In this document: positions 9,403 through 19,154 of the stretch, one piece after another | Layout: every line of letters starts with the position of its first letter | Numbering within the stretch: position 1 is the first letter of the stretch | NCBI GenBank assembly: GCA_963745405.1 | Contig: CAVUWY010000002.1 | Span: 2,542,001 to 2,606,000, forward strand | Length of the DNA: 64,000 nucleotides | From: C-114 sp963745405 | GTDB taxonomy: Bacteria; Chloroflexota; Limnocylindria; Limnocylindrales; CSP1-4 | Reading direction: 5' to 3' | Program-made: the position numbers and the translations under genes | Notes under the pieces: model-generated | Database searches by the model: none | The model's input: only the letters and a program-made list of their open reading frames with translations | What the model was told of the DNA's origin: nothing

Positions 9403-9431
9403 TTGATTCTGCCCCGGCAGGCCCCTATGCT
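9403..9431 (+). promoter_or_regulatory. Promoter of the permease/kinase cluster
   Basis: TTGATT (9403-9408), 17-bp spacer, TATGCT (9426-9431). The spacer itself contains the palindrome CTGCC-CC-GGCAG (9409-9420), which could be an operator. Predicted leader of about 98 nt before the permease ATG, with a GGAGGAG site immediately upstream of it. Confidence 0.6.
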
Positions 9432-9535
9432 GCCGGGTCAATCGTGGGTCGGAGGAGGGCCCCCGACCGTTCCCGGCGTCCTCGCGTCTCCAGAGGTCGG
9501 TCTCGCACGGTCCGTGCGGTGGTGGGAGGAGAGAG

Positions 9536-11164
9536 ATGGCCAATTCGACGCAGCCAGCCGACGTCATCGCCCGAGACGATGCCCACCTGCGCTCGCTTGG
9601 CATCAAGCCCGAGTTGCAGCGCTCGCTCGGGTTCCTGTCGAACTTCGCGGTGGCGTTCAGCTACATCAGCGTTTCGACGGGAACGTTCACGAACCAGGCG
9701 GTCGCCTTCGGCGTCGGCGGTCCGGCGATCTTCTGGGCGTGGCCCCTCGTGATCATCGGGCAGACGTTCGTCGCCCTCAACTTCGCCGAGCTGGCAAGCC
9801 ACTTCCCGGTCGCGGGATCTATCTACCAGTGGTCGAAGCGGCTCTCGAACCAGACACTCGGCTGGTTCACCGGCTGGATCTACTTCTGGGCCGGCGTCAT
9901 CACGGTCAGCGCGGTCGCCGGAACGGTACCGCTCGTCCTCTCGACGATCTGGCCGGACCAGATCAAGCTTGGCGACTCGTCGCCGATCCCGCTCCTCGAC
10001 ATGCAGTCATTCCTGGCTCTTGTGACCCTCATCGTGTCGACGATCATCAACATCGCCGGCGTGCGGATCCTCGCCATCATCAACAACATCGGCGTCGCCG
10101 CCGAGATCCTCGGCATGCTCGTGTTCGCGTTGATCCTCCTGATCTTCGCGAATCACCAGTCGCCGGCCGTCCTGTTCGACACGAGCTACACCCAGAGCCT
10201 GTCCGACAGCGGCTACCTGCCCCTCTTCATGATCGGCATGTTCATGGCCCTCTTCGTCGTCTACGGCTTCGACACAGCGGGGACCTTCGGCGAGGAGACG
10301 GTCGACGCGAGCCGGCAGGCGCCCCGTGGCGTCCTCGCCGCACTCTGGCTGTCGGGCATCGTGGGGGCGATCTTCCTTCTCGCGGTCACCCTGTCGTTCA
10401 AGGACATCGCAGCGGCCGTGACGACCGCCCAGGCGTTCGGCTTTCCGATCGCCGACACGATCAAGGACAACCTGACGGCCTCCATCGGCGGGATCACGAT
10501 GGGCGACATCTACCTCGTCGTCATCCTCATCGCCGTCTCGGTCTGCACCCTCGCCATCCAGGGCGCCACGACTCGGCTGATGTTCTCCATGGGCCGGGAC
10601 GGGCGCCTGCCGATCGGCGGCGTCTGGGGTACGGTCAACCACAGTCTCAAGACGCCGGCCTACGCGGCGATCGGGGTCGGCGTGCTGGCGGCGATCCCAT
10701 TCTTCATCACCGGCGCCGGTGCGATGGCGTATATCGCGATCGCGGCGACCGGGATGATCTACATCTCGTACTTCCTCTGCAATCTCGGCGTCTTCGTCGC
10801 CCGGACCAAGGGCTGGCCGCATCAGGACGCGATCTTCACCCTCCGTGGCTGGGGCACGGTGATCAACGTCATCGCCCTGCTATGGGGCGGCTTCATGATC
10901 GTCAACATCGCCCTATGGACGGACCCGGCCTTCGGTGCCTTCGGGACGGACCTGCGGAACACCTGGTCGAACCCGTTCATCAACACGATCGTCAAGGTCA
11001 ACGGCAAGATCCAGGACCAGCTGCCACCGTGGCCGATCTTCGAGACGCTCGTGATCATCACCATCGTCGTCGGGGCGGTCTACTACCTCCTGGCCCAGCG
11101 TGGCAAGCTCGACAAGACGCAGGTCGCCGCCGACATTGCCACGGGCGAAGCCCTTATCGGCTGA
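9536..11164 (+). CDS. APC-superfamily amino acid/amine permease
   Basis: A 542-residue transporter with about 12 hydrophobic helices. The N-terminal signature LQRSLGFLSNFAVAFSYIS and the glycine-rich helix FTNQAVAFGVGGPAIFW fit the eukaryote/bacterial GABA-choline-type subgroup of APC permeases. A conserved EETVDASRQAPRGV loop (near residue 250) is also typical. The gene follows a GGAGGAG ribosome site. It heads a cluster with a choline-kinase-like enzyme and a dimethylglycine-dehydrogenase-like enzyme, so a quaternary or N-methylated amine is the most likely cargo. That is inference; amino acid or GABA uptake is also possible. Confidence 0.85.
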   Translation: MANSTQPADVIARDDAHLRSLGIKPELQRSLGFLSNFAVAFSYISVSTGTFTNQAVAFGVGGPAIFWAWPLVIIGQTFVALNFAELASHFPVAGSIYQWSKRLSNQTLGWFTGWIYFWAGVITVSAVAGTVPLVLSTIWPDQIKLGDSSPIPLLDMQSFLALVTLIVSTIINIAGVRILAIINNIGVAAEILGMLVFALILLIFANHQSPAVLFDTSYTQSLSDSGYLPLFMIGMFMALFVVYGFDTAGTFGEETVDASRQAPRGVLAALWLSGIVGAIFLLAVTLSFKDIAAAVTTAQAFGFPIADTIKDNLTASIGGITMGDIYLVVILIAVSVCTLAIQGATTRLMFSMGRDGRLPIGGVWGTVNHSLKTPAYAAIGVGVLAAIPFFITGAGAMAYIAIAATGMIYISYFLCNLGVFVARTKGWPHQDAIFTLRGWGTVINVIALLWGGFMIVNIALWTDPAFGAFGTDLRNTWSNPFINTIVKVNGKIQDQLPPWPIFETLVIITIVVGAVYYLLAQRGKLDKTQVAADIATGEALIG

Positions 11165-11187
11165 CTCCGGCCCGGTCAACGATCCAT

Positions 11188-11217
11188 GACGGCGCGCCGA
11201 GCGATCGACGCGCCGTC
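11188..11217 (+). terminator. Intercistronic hairpin after the permease gene
   Basis: GACGGCGCG (11188-11196) pairs perfectly with CGCGCCGTC (11209-11217) around a 12-nt loop, 24 nt after the permease stop and 19 nt before the kinase start. No T-run follows, so it may be a weak terminator, a processing site or an mRNA stability element. Confidence 0.5.
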
Positions 11218-11235
11218 CTCATCTCGGGAGGGGCG

Positions 11236-12192
11236 ATGAGCGCAGGACCCGAGACCGTCGACCCGCTCCGCGGGGAGCTGTACGACCAGCTGGTCGGCGC
11301 CCTCCAGCGCGTGCCGGAGGTCGCCGGTCGACCGCTCACCCTCACCGCCCTCTCGGGCGGGATCACGAACCGGAACTTCCTCATCGAGCTGGACGGCTCG
11401 TCCGACCGGTATGTCATCCGGCTGGCCGGCAACGACACCCACCTCCTCGGCATCAGCCGGGAGGTGGAACATGCGGCGACGGTCGCCGCGGCCGGCGTCG
11501 GGGTCGGGCCCGAGGTGACGGCGTTCATCCGCCCCGAGGGCTACCTCGTGACCCGCTTCATCGTCGGATCGCCGGTCGACGACGCCGCGGTCCACCGGCC
11601 CGAGACGATCCGACGGGTGGCCGACGCGATCCGCCGCGTCCACGACGGGCCGGCGATACCCGGTCTCTTCATCCCGCTCCGCATCGTCGAGGCCTATCGC
11701 GCCCTGGCCGACGCCCGGGGCGTCCCTATCCCGCCCGAGTATGGCCTGGCGCTCGCGATCGGCCGCCGCATCGAGCTCGCCCTCCTGTCGTCGCCGCTCG
11801 AGCTGCGGCCATGCCACAACGACCTGCTCAATGCCAACTTCATCGACGACGGCCGGCGCATCCGGATCGTCGACTGGGAGTACGCGGGCATGGGGGACCC
11901 GTTCTTCGATCTCGGCAACGTCAGCGTCAATCACGGTCTCCGACCGGCCGAGGACACCATCCTCCTCGAGGCCTACGACGGCGGAGCACCCCGGCCGGAC
12001 CGTTTCGCCCGGCTCCAGCTGATGCGGGTCGTGTCCGACTTCCGGGAGGCGATGTGGGGCGTCCTGCAGCAGGGGATCAGCACCCTCGATGTCGACTTCG
12101 TCGCCTACGCCGGCGAGCACTTCGAGCGCCTCATCGCGAACGCATCGACGGCGGACTTCGAGCGCTGGCTCCGCGAGGCGGCGGGGGACTGA
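11236..12192 (+). CDS. Choline/ethanolamine-kinase-like phosphotransferase (APH fold)
   Basis: A 318-residue kinase of the APH/choline-kinase fold, starting at ATG 11236 after GGGAGGGG. It shows the substrate-side segment ALSGGITNRNFLIE near residue 35, the Brenner catalytic motif CHNDLLNANFI (near 195) and the metal-binding IVDWEYAGMGDPFFDLGN. The last two motifs closely match choline/ethanolamine kinases and the APH family. It sits between the permease and an FAD/GcvT-type dehydrogenase. Likely role: ATP-dependent phosphorylation of an imported amino alcohol. Thiamine or another small substrate remains possible. Confidence 0.82.
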   Translation: MSAGPETVDPLRGELYDQLVGALQRVPEVAGRPLTLTALSGGITNRNFLIELDGSSDRYVIRLAGNDTHLLGISREVEHAATVAAAGVGVGPEVTAFIRPEGYLVTRFIVGSPVDDAAVHRPETIRRVADAIRRVHDGPAIPGLFIPLRIVEAYRALADARGVPIPPEYGLALAIGRRIELALLSSPLELRPCHNDLLNANFIDDGRRIRIVDWEYAGMGDPFFDLGNVSVNHGLRPAEDTILLEAYDGGAPRPDRFARLQLMRVVSDFREAMWGVLQQGISTLDVDFVAYAGEHFERLIANASTADFERWLREAAGD

Positions 12193-12218
12193 CCGCCAGG
12201 CGCGGGGACCGATAGGCT
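12189..12218 (+). promoter_or_regulatory. Candidate leaderless promoter for the first dehydrogenase
   Basis: CTGACC (12189-12194), 18-bp spacer, TAGGCT (12213-12218), then only 6 nt to the ATG at 12225. The -35 overlaps the stop codon of the kinase gene. Transcription would start at or next to the initiation codon. Confidence 0.5.
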
Positions 12219-12224
12219 GTGCCG

Positions 12225-14645
12225 ATGGACCAGGCCCGGATCGTCGTGATCGGCGGCGGGATCACCGGCTGCAGCGTCGCCTACCACCTCGCCCAGGCCG
12301 GCGAGCGCGACGTCCTGCTCGTCGAGAAGGCCCAGCTGACAGCCGGCTCGACCTGCCAGGCGATGGGCCTCGTCACCGCCTTCAACCCGTCCTCGACGAT
12401 GATGGCCTACCGCCGCTACAGCATCGAGCTGTACCGCTCGCTCGGCGCGTTCGACGCGGTCGGCAGCCTCCGTATCGCATCGTCCCGCGACCAGCTCCTC
12501 GAGCTGCAGCGGACGCTGAGCAGGACCCGGGCGATCGGGCTCGATGCGGAGCTCGTCTCGGCCGACGAGGCTCGGCGGCTCATGCCGGCCCTCGCCCCGG
12601 ACGACCTGTACGGTGCCGTATGGCTGCCGGGCGACGGTCATCTCGACCCGCACACGGCCACCCATGCCGTCGCCGCGGCGGCCCGGGCGGCCGGCGTCCG
12701 GATCCGGGTCGGGGTGCGGGTGACGGGCATCGAGCTCGGCCCGCGTCGCGAGGTGCGGCGACTCCTGACGACGGACGGCCCGATCGAGGCCGAGATCGTC
12801 GTCAACGCGGCCGGTATCTGGGCGCCCCAGGTCAGTGCGATGGTCGGCGGCTGGATCCCGTCCACGCCGGTCGATCACCAGCACGCGGCTCTCCGTGCCG
12901 TCGCCGGCTCCGAGCTGCCACGCGACATGCCGACCTTCCGCGACCCGGACCGTCTCGTCTACGGGCGGAGCGAATCCGGCGGGATGCTCGTCGGCGGCTA
13001 CGAGGCGGAACCCACCGTCCGCTGGATCGACGGCGTCCCCTGGGAGCACGCCGCGACGGGGCTGCCGCCCGATCTCGAGCGGTTCGCGCCGCTCCTCGGC
13101 GGCGCGGCGCTTCGCTTCCCGTTCCTCGCCGACGCCGAGATCGGCCGCCTCGTCTGCCACCCCGACGCGATGACCCCGGACGCGAACCCGCTGTTGGGCC
13201 CGCTGCCCGGTGTCGAGGGGTTCTGGGTCGCCGCCGGCCTCTCGCTCAACGGCTTCGGCGGCGCCGGGGGGATCGGCCGGACGACGGCCGCCTGGATCAC
13301 GACGGGCGAGCCCGACATCGACGTCGTCGCCTACCGACCGTGGCGGTTCGCCGCGCCGTACCGCGACCCGGGGTATGCGATGGCGGTCGCCCGCGAGGCC
13401 TACTCCTATTACTACCGCCTCCGCTATCCGTTCGACGCGGATGAGGCCGGCCGGCCGCGCCGACTCTCCGCCCTCCACGGGCGGCTCCAGGAGACGGGGG
13501 CGGTCTTCGGGGTCAAGGCCAGCTTCGAGCGGGCCGACTACCACGAGCCCGGGCGCGCCTGGCGGCGGGCCGGACCCGACCAGCGCGGGTGGGGCTGGAC
13601 GAGGCCCCCGTTCCTCGACCGGGTCGTCGCCGAGGGCGAGGCGGTCCGGGAGCGGGTCGGCCTCATCGACCTGTCCTCGTTCGGCAAGATCTCCGTCGAG
13701 GGGCGCGGGGCGCTCGATCTCCTGCAGCGGGTCGCGGCGAACGATGTCGATCGGCCGATCGGGGCGGTCGTCTACAGCCAGTTCCTCGGCCCGGGCGGCG
13801 GGATGCTGGCCGATGTGACGGTGACCCGCCTGGCCGACGACCGGTTCCGCGTCGTCAGCGGGGCGGGTTCGGTGGCCGGCGACCTCGGCTGGCTCCGACT
13901 GAACCGGGCGGACGACGATCCCCCGGTGACGATCCGCGACGTGTCCGACGAGTGGGCGTGCATCGGCCTGTGGGGTCCGCGGGCTCGCGACGTCCTTGCG
14001 GCGGCCACCGCCCAGTCGGTGGACGACGCGGCCCTGCCCGTCCGGGTCGCCCGGGAGATCCGGATCGGCGCGGCACCGGTCCTCGCCGCCCGCATCAGTT
14101 ACGCGGGCGAGCTCGGCTGGGAGCTGTACGCCGAGCGGGAATGGGCGGTCCAGGTCTGGGACGCGCTCATGGCAGCCGGTGCCGGGCACGGGATCGAACC
14201 CTTCGGCTATCGCGCGCTCGACGCGCTCCGGCTCGAGAAGGGTTATCGCTACTACGGGACGGACCTGACCGCGCTCGAGACGCCCGACGAGGCCGGCCTC
14301 GGTGCATTCGTCCGCCCGGCCACGGGGCCCTTCATCGGCCGCGAGGCGCTCCTCGAACGGCGGGCGGCACCGCCTCGCCATCGGCTGCGGACGGTCGTCA
14401 TCGGCGGCGCCGAGTACCTGCAGCTCTACGGCGGGGAGGCGGTCCGGCTCGATGGCGAGATCGCCGGCCGGCTCCGCAGCGTCGCCTACGGCCCGACGGT
14501 GAGGCGGACGGTCGGCACGGTCTACCTGCCGCCCGACGTCGCCGAAGGAACGGCGATCGAGGTCGACGTCTTCGCCGACCGCGCGTCCGGCACCGTCGCT
14601 CCTGACGTCCTGGTCGACCCGACCGGGTCCCGGATGCGCGCCTGA
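12225..14645 (+). CDS. Dimethylglycine/sarcosine dehydrogenase-like FAD + GcvT protein, without the FAD-linking His
   Basis: An 806-residue fusion. Residues 5-30 carry the Rossmann FAD motif GGGITGCSVAYHLAQAG. A DAO-type oxidase domain extends to about residue 370, an FAO_M-like middle segment follows, and a GcvT-like folate domain fills roughly 430-800 (GYRALDALRLEKGYRYYGTD; TPDEAGLG). In mitochondrial dimethylglycine and sarcosine dehydrogenases the FAD is covalently held by a His in an STWHAAGL-type motif. Here the site reads STCQAMGL with Gln45, so FAD is probably non-covalent. Expected reaction: oxidative N-demethylation passing the one-carbon unit to tetrahydrofolate. The substrate is unproven. 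Confidence 0.82.
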   Translation: MDQARIVVIGGGITGCSVAYHLAQAGERDVLLVEKAQLTAGSTCQAMGLVTAFNPSSTMMAYRRYSIELYRSLGAFDAVGSLRIASSRDQLLELQRTLSRTRAIGLDAELVSADEARRLMPALAPDDLYGAVWLPGDGHLDPHTATHAVAAAARAAGVRIRVGVRVTGIELGPRREVRRLLTTDGPIEAEIVVNAAGIWAPQVSAMVGGWIPSTPVDHQHAALRAVAGSELPRDMPTFRDPDRLVYGRSESGGMLVGGYEAEPTVRWIDGVPWEHAATGLPPDLERFAPLLGGAALRFPFLADAEIGRLVCHPDAMTPDANPLLGPLPGVEGFWVAAGLSLNGFGGAGGIGRTTAAWITTGEPDIDVVAYRPWRFAAPYRDPGYAMAVAREAYSYYYRLRYPFDADEAGRPRRLSALHGRLQETGAVFGVKASFERADYHEPGRAWRRAGPDQRGWGWTRPPFLDRVVAEGEAVRERVGLIDLSSFGKISVEGRGALDLLQRVAANDVDRPIGAVVYSQFLGPGGGMLADVTVTRLADDRFRVVSGAGSVAGDLGWLRLNRADDDPPVTIRDVSDEWACIGLWGPRARDVLAAATAQSVDDAALPVRVAREIRIGAAPVLAARISYAGELGWELYAEREWAVQVWDALMAAGAGHGIEPFGYRALDALRLEKGYRYYGTDLTALETPDEAGLGAFVRPATGPFIGREALLERRAAPPRHRLRTVVIGGAEYLQLYGGEAVRLDGEIAGRLRSVAYGPTVRRTVGTVYLPPDVAEGTAIEVDVFADRASGTVAPDVLVDPTGSRMRA

Positions 14646-14651
14646 GCGCCC

Positions 14652-15599
14652 TCAGACCTCGCCTCTGACGTCGGCCAGCCAGGCGTCGAGATCGGGCGAG
14701 CTGAGCTTGGCCCGGGCCCGGCCCCACCGCTCGACGGCCCAGCCCCAGAAGTCGTAGTCGATCGAGCTGATCCGGGCCTGGATGGCCGCCCACAGCGTCC
14801 AGCCGACGTCGCTCATGATCATGTTGAGCCGCATCCGGGCCAGGAGGGCCGGCCTCGCGGCTCCGAAATACGCCGCGCAGAGTGCCTCGACCCGGGCGTC
14901 GTCCCAGCCGAGCTCCTGGCAGGTGTTGCCGAGCTCGAAGGTCGGGTCGTTGTTGCCGCTGTACTCGTAGTCGACGATGTGGAGGTCCGTCCCGTCGTCG
15001 AGGTAGTTCTCGGCCAGCAGGTCGTTGTGGCAGGGGACCGTCGGGAGCGGCCGCTCCGCGAAGGCCGCCTCGATGCGGCTCACGGCCGGCACGAGCTCAC
15101 GGTAGCCGTCCGGGACCGGGAACGAACGCTCGTCGCACACCCGCAGATATCGCTCGGAAAGCCGGAACATGTCGAAGTCGTCGCGGAAGCGGGGGCCGGC
15201 GTGGAGGCGGCGCAGTGCGACGGCGATCCGGGCGGGCATGTCCTCGGCGGCGAACGCCTCGTTCGACATCGTCCGGCCGGGCAGCCACTCGAGGACGAGC
15301 ACGCCGTGCTCCGGCAGGTGATGGAGCACCCGCGGCCCCACGCCCGACTCGGAGGCCGCCATCGTGTTGTGCGCCTCGTTGGCTCGGTCGACGGCCAGCA
15401 GGTCCGTCGACGGACCGGGGATGCGGACGAAGACGGGCCTGCCGTCGACGACGACGCGATAGTTCGCGTTCGTCAGGCCGGCTGCGATCGGCTCGACCGT
15501 GACGGTCCGGCCGGCCCACTCCGGGATCGCGGCGATGACTTCGTCGATGGTGGCGATGGCTCCGTTACCTCCGGTCGGCGACTGTACAGGAGCGCCCAC
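14652..15599 (-). CDS. Second choline/ethanolamine-kinase-like phosphotransferase
   Basis: A 315-residue APH-fold kinase, convergent with the first dehydrogenase (6-nt gap) and divergent from the second. It contains AAGLTNANYRVVVDG near residue 40, the Brenner motif CHNDLLAENYL and IVDYEYSGNNDPTFELGN, the latter very like bacterial and eukaryotic choline/ethanolamine kinases. The start is taken as GTG at 15599 because no in-frame ATG occurs early; a GGAGG inside the ORF hints that translation might begin slightly later. It is clearly related to the kinase at 11236 but not a near-identical copy. Pairing of a kinase with each dehydrogenase suggests a shared pathway. Confidence 0.82.
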   Translation of the reverse strand: MGAPVQSPTGGNGAIATIDEVIAAIPEWAGRTVTVEPIAAGLTNANYRVVVDGRPVFVRIPGPSTDLLAVDRANEAHNTMAASESGVGPRVLHHLPEHGVLVLEWLPGRTMSNEAFAAEDMPARIAVALRRLHAGPRFRDDFDMFRLSERYLRVCDERSFPVPDGYRELVPAVSRIEAAFAERPLPTVPCHNDLLAENYLDDGTDLHIVDYEYSGNNDPTFELGNTCQELGWDDARVEALCAAYFGAARPALLARMRLNMIMSDVGWTLWAAIQARISSIDYDFWGWAVERWGRARAKLSSPDLDAWLADVRGEV

Positions 15600-15730
15600 C
15601 GGGCGCGGGGATGGCGGGCCGCCGCGCGGTCCCGCGCCGCCAGGTGTGGGCTCGCCCCGGTACCCTGTCGCTATCGGCCAGACGATCCCCGACGAGCGAC
15701 GGCCAGTGGGACGAAGGAGGGCGGGACCGG

Positions 15731-18167
15731 GTGGAGCACGCGCGGGCGATCGTCATCGGCGGAGGCGTCGGCGGGACGAGCATCGCCTACCACCTGGCCG
15801 AGCGCGGCTGGAGCGACATCGTCCTCCTCGAGCGGGCCGACCTGACCTCGGGCAGCACCTTCCACTCCGCAGGCCTCGTCGGGCAGCTGCGTTCGAGCGT
15901 CACCCTGACCAGGATGATGATGTACGGCGTCGAGCTATACCGCCGGCTGCGGGACGAGACCGGCACCGATCCGTCGTGGCACGAGGTCGGCTCGCTCCGC
16001 CTCGCCTCGAGCCGGGAGCGCTTCGAGGAGCTGGAGCGCCAGGCCGGCTGGGCGAAGACGTTCGGGCTGCCGCTCGAGCTGATCTCGGCGGCCGAGGCAC
16101 AGGCGCACTTCCCATTGATGTCGACCGACGGCGTGCTCGGCGCCGTCTTCCTGCCGACCGACGGCTGGCTCGACCCGTCGGGCCTCGCCTTCGCCCTCGC
16201 TGCCGGCGCCCGCAGTCGGGGCGCCTCCATCCGGACGGGCACGCGGGTCGTGGCGATCGGCACGGAACGGGGACGGGTGACGGGCGTCGAGATCGAGCAT
16301 GGTGGTGAGCGATCGAACTATCCGGGCCGACATCGTCGTCGATGCCGGGGGCATGTACGCCGCCCAGATCGCCGCCCTCGCCGGCGTGTCCGTCCCCATC
16401 ATCCCGATGGCCCACGAGTACGTCTTCACCGAGTCCCTCGCCGGTGTCGAGCCGACCCTGCCGACGATGCGCGACCCCGACAACCTGTGCTACTTCCGCG
16501 AGGAGGTCGGCGGGCTGTGCATGGGCGGCTACGAGCGGCACCCGGCTCCCTGGTCGATCGACGGCCCGCCGGCCGACTTCAACGGCCGGCTCCTCGCCCC
16601 GGACTGGCCCCGCTTCGGCGAGATCATGGACGGTGCCATCCGCCGCGTGCCGGCCATCGCCGACGTCGGGATCAGCCGGATGATCAACGGCCCCGAGGCA
16701 TTCACCCCGGACAACGAGTTCATCCTCGGCGAGAGCGAGGTCCGGGGCTTCTTCGTCGCGGCCGGCTTCTGCGCCCACGGCATCGCCGGGGCCGGCGGCA
16801 TCGGCCGCCAGGTCGCGAGCTGGATCGTCGACGGCGAACCGGAGCTCGACCTGTGGAAGATGGACATCCGTCGGTTCGGAGCCCATTACCGCTCCCGCGA
16901 GTTCACCCTCGCCCGGACGGTCGAGGTCTACCAGACCTACTACGACATCCACTACCCGAACGAGGAGCGCCACGCCGGCCGACCGCTGCGCACGTCACCG
17001 ACCTACGAGCAGCTGGCGGCCCTCGGCGCCGCGTTCGGCGAGAAGTCCGGCTGGGAGCGCCCCAACTGGTTCGAGTCCAACGCTTCGGCCGGCGACGAGG
17101 GGCTCCGCCCGCGGGGCTGGGCGGGACAGCACTGGAGCCCGGCGATCGGGGCCGAGGCGATGGCCACGCGGAGCGCCGCCGGGCTGTTCGACGAGACGAG
17201 CTTCGCCAAGATCGAGGTCGTCGGTCCCGGCGCCGTCGCCTTCCTCCAGCGGGTCTGCGCGAACGACGTCGACGTCCCGGTCGGTACGATCGTCTACACC
17301 GCGCTCCTCGACAGCCGCGGTGGGATCGAATGCGACCTCACCGCCACCCGGGTCACGGCCGATCGGTATCTGCTCATCACCGGCACCGCGGTCGGCAACC
17401 ACGATCTCGGCTGGCTGCGCCGGCATCTGCCCGACGATGGCAGCGTCCTCATCGACGACCTGACGCCCGGCCGGGTGTGCTTCGCCCTGTGGGGCCCCCG
17501 CGCTCGCGACATCCTCGCTCCGCTCACGACCGACGACGTGTCGGACGCGGGCTTCCCGTACCTGACGGCCCGAACCATCACGGTCGGCTCGGTGCCCGTC
17601 TATGCGCTCCGGGTGACCTATGTCGGCGAGCTCGGCTGGGAGCTCTACGCCCACACGGAATTCGGCCGCCGATTGTGGGACGACCTGTGGGAGGCCGGCC
17701 GTCCGCACGGGCTGGTCGCCGGCGGCTACCGGGCGATCGACGCCCTCCGCCTCGAGAAGGGCTACCGGGTCTGGTCGAGCGACATCACGCCCGACGAGAC
17801 GCCGTACGAGGCCGGTCTCGGCTTCGCCGTCCGCCTCGACAAGGGCGTCGACTTCATCGGCCGCGAGGCGTTGGTCGCGGCCCGCGCGGCGGGACCCCGG
17901 AAGCGGCTGCGCTGCCTCGTCCTCGACGATCCACGCTCGATCGCCCTCGGCAACGAGCCGGTCCGCGTCGACGGCGAGATCGTCGGCCGGGTCACCTCCG
18001 GCGGCTACGGCTTCGTCGTCGAGCGGAGCATCGCCTACGCCTATCTGCCCCCGGACCTGGCCGCCGTCGGGACGCGCGGCGAGGTGGAGGTATTCGGCGA
18101 GTGGGTCGGCTTCGAGGTGGCCCGCGAACCGCTCTACGACCCCTCCGGCGAGCGGATCCGGTCGTGA
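15731..18167 (+). CDS. Second dimethylglycine/sarcosine dehydrogenase-like FAD + GcvT protein (one +1 frameshift near 16313)
   Basis: Starts at GTG 15731 after GAAGGAGG. The N-terminus has the FAD motif GGGVGGTSIAYHLAERG and, unlike the first paralogue, keeps the covalent-FAD His in STFHSAGLVGQ (His45). The frame breaks at about 16313 in GAGCGATCGAACTATC; dropping one G gives ERSTIRADIVVDAGG and continues in the +1 frame to the TGA at 18165-18167. The downstream part contains the oxidase C-terminal half and a GcvT-like domain (GYRAIDALRLEKGYRVWSSD; ETPYEAGLGF). Expected reaction: flavin-dependent N-demethylation with transfer to tetrahydrofolate. Coupled by GTGA to the phosphatase. Confidence 0.8.
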
Positions 18168-19049
18168 CCGACGACGCCGTCCGGTCCGACTCCGCCGGCG
18201 TGTCGGCCGCCGGCTTCGGGCCGCGTCTTCTCGGCGTCCTGTGCCCGGGCGACGGCCGACGAGCTCGAGGAGTGGCAGGGGTTCGCCCTGAAGCTCTGCG
18301 ACGAGGCCGATGCCATCGCGCTGCGGCATTTCCGACGCGACCTCGATATCTCGACCAAGCCCGATCGGTCGTACGTGACCCAGGCCGACACGGCCATCGA
18401 GCGGCATCTGCGCGAGCGGATCCGGGCTCGCTTTCCCGACCACGGCTTCGTCGGCGAGGAGTACGGCGAGGAGGCCGGCCGATCGTCGTCACGCTGGTAC
18501 ATCGATCCGATCGACGGGACTCACAACTACATCCGCGGCATCCCCCTGTTCGGCACGCTGCTCGCCCTCGAGGTCGACGGCGAGCTCCAGCTCGGCGTGC
18601 TCTCGGCGGCGGCCCTCCGGGAGCGCTGGTACGCGGCCCGCGGTCTGGGCGCCTGGGCGGTCGGGGCAGCCGGCATGGAGGGTCCGCGGCGGATCGCCGT
18701 CTCGCGGGTCGACGACCTGGCCAATTCCCAGATCGTCTATGGCTCGAGCGCGGAGATCGAGGCTCACGGTCGCGCGCCCGGCTTTCGGGGCCTGCTGGGC
18801 GAGGTCTGGCGAGAGCGCGGGTTCGGCGACTTCTGGGGCTACGCCCTCGTCGCCGAGGGAGCCGCCGAGGCGATGGTCGAGGTCGACGCCAAGACGTGGG
18901 ATCTCGCCGCCCCGCTCGTCATCATCGAGGAGGCCGGCGGCCGCCTGACCGACTTCGCCGGCCGGCGCCGCATCGATGGCCTCGAGACGGTCGCCTCGAA
19001 CGGGCTTCTCCACGATCGCGTCCTCGAGCGGCTGGCCAGGTCCGAGTAG
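18164..19049 (+). CDS. Inositol-monophosphatase-family phosphatase (probable +1 frameshift near 18245)
   Basis: The GTG at 18164 overlaps the upstream stop as GTGA, a good coupled start, but that frame is lost around 18235-18255. The +1 frame reads ADELEEWQGFALKLCDEADA and on through the family motifs GEEYGEE, DPIDGTHNY (metal-binding) and WDLAAPLVIIEEAGG. So this is another apparent frameshift; alternatively translation starts elsewhere, but no ATG or GTG lies in the second frame before the conserved region. Family members remove phosphate from inositol phosphates, histidinol phosphate and similar small molecules with Mg2+. Given its operon partner, the substrate may be a phosphorylated amino alcohol. 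This is inference. Confidence 0.75.
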
Positions 19050-19142
19050 CGTCTTCTGCAGGACTGCCAGGGCGGTCCGCGGCGATCCGCCGGCAGGGTA
19101 CCGGGACCATCGAGCCGGTCGCCGGATCGGGCCACCGGGCGG

Positions 19143-19148
19143 TAGCCT
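19143..19148 (+). promoter_or_regulatory. -10 box, leaderless arrangement
   Basis: TAGCCT ends 6 nt before the GTG at 19155. No convincing -35 is seen. Confidence 0.4.
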
Positions 19149-19154
19149 CGCGAG

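Noticed and set aside
9314..9535. Glycine riboswitch upstream of the amine cluster
   Set aside because: No recognisable aptamer core was found; only a promoter and simple hairpins.
9235..12192. A single very long open frame apparently joining the aldolase C-terminus to the kinase
   Set aside because: The middle is antisense-like Arg/His/Pro-rich and overlaps the permease gene. The kinase has its own Shine-Dalgarno and ATG at 11236.
12105..14381. Long minus-strand open frame over the first dehydrogenase
   Set aside because: It is the GC-rich shadow of the plus-strand gene: no start signal, no recognised domain and repetitive Arg/Asp/Gly content. Similar antisense frames elsewhere were treated the same way.
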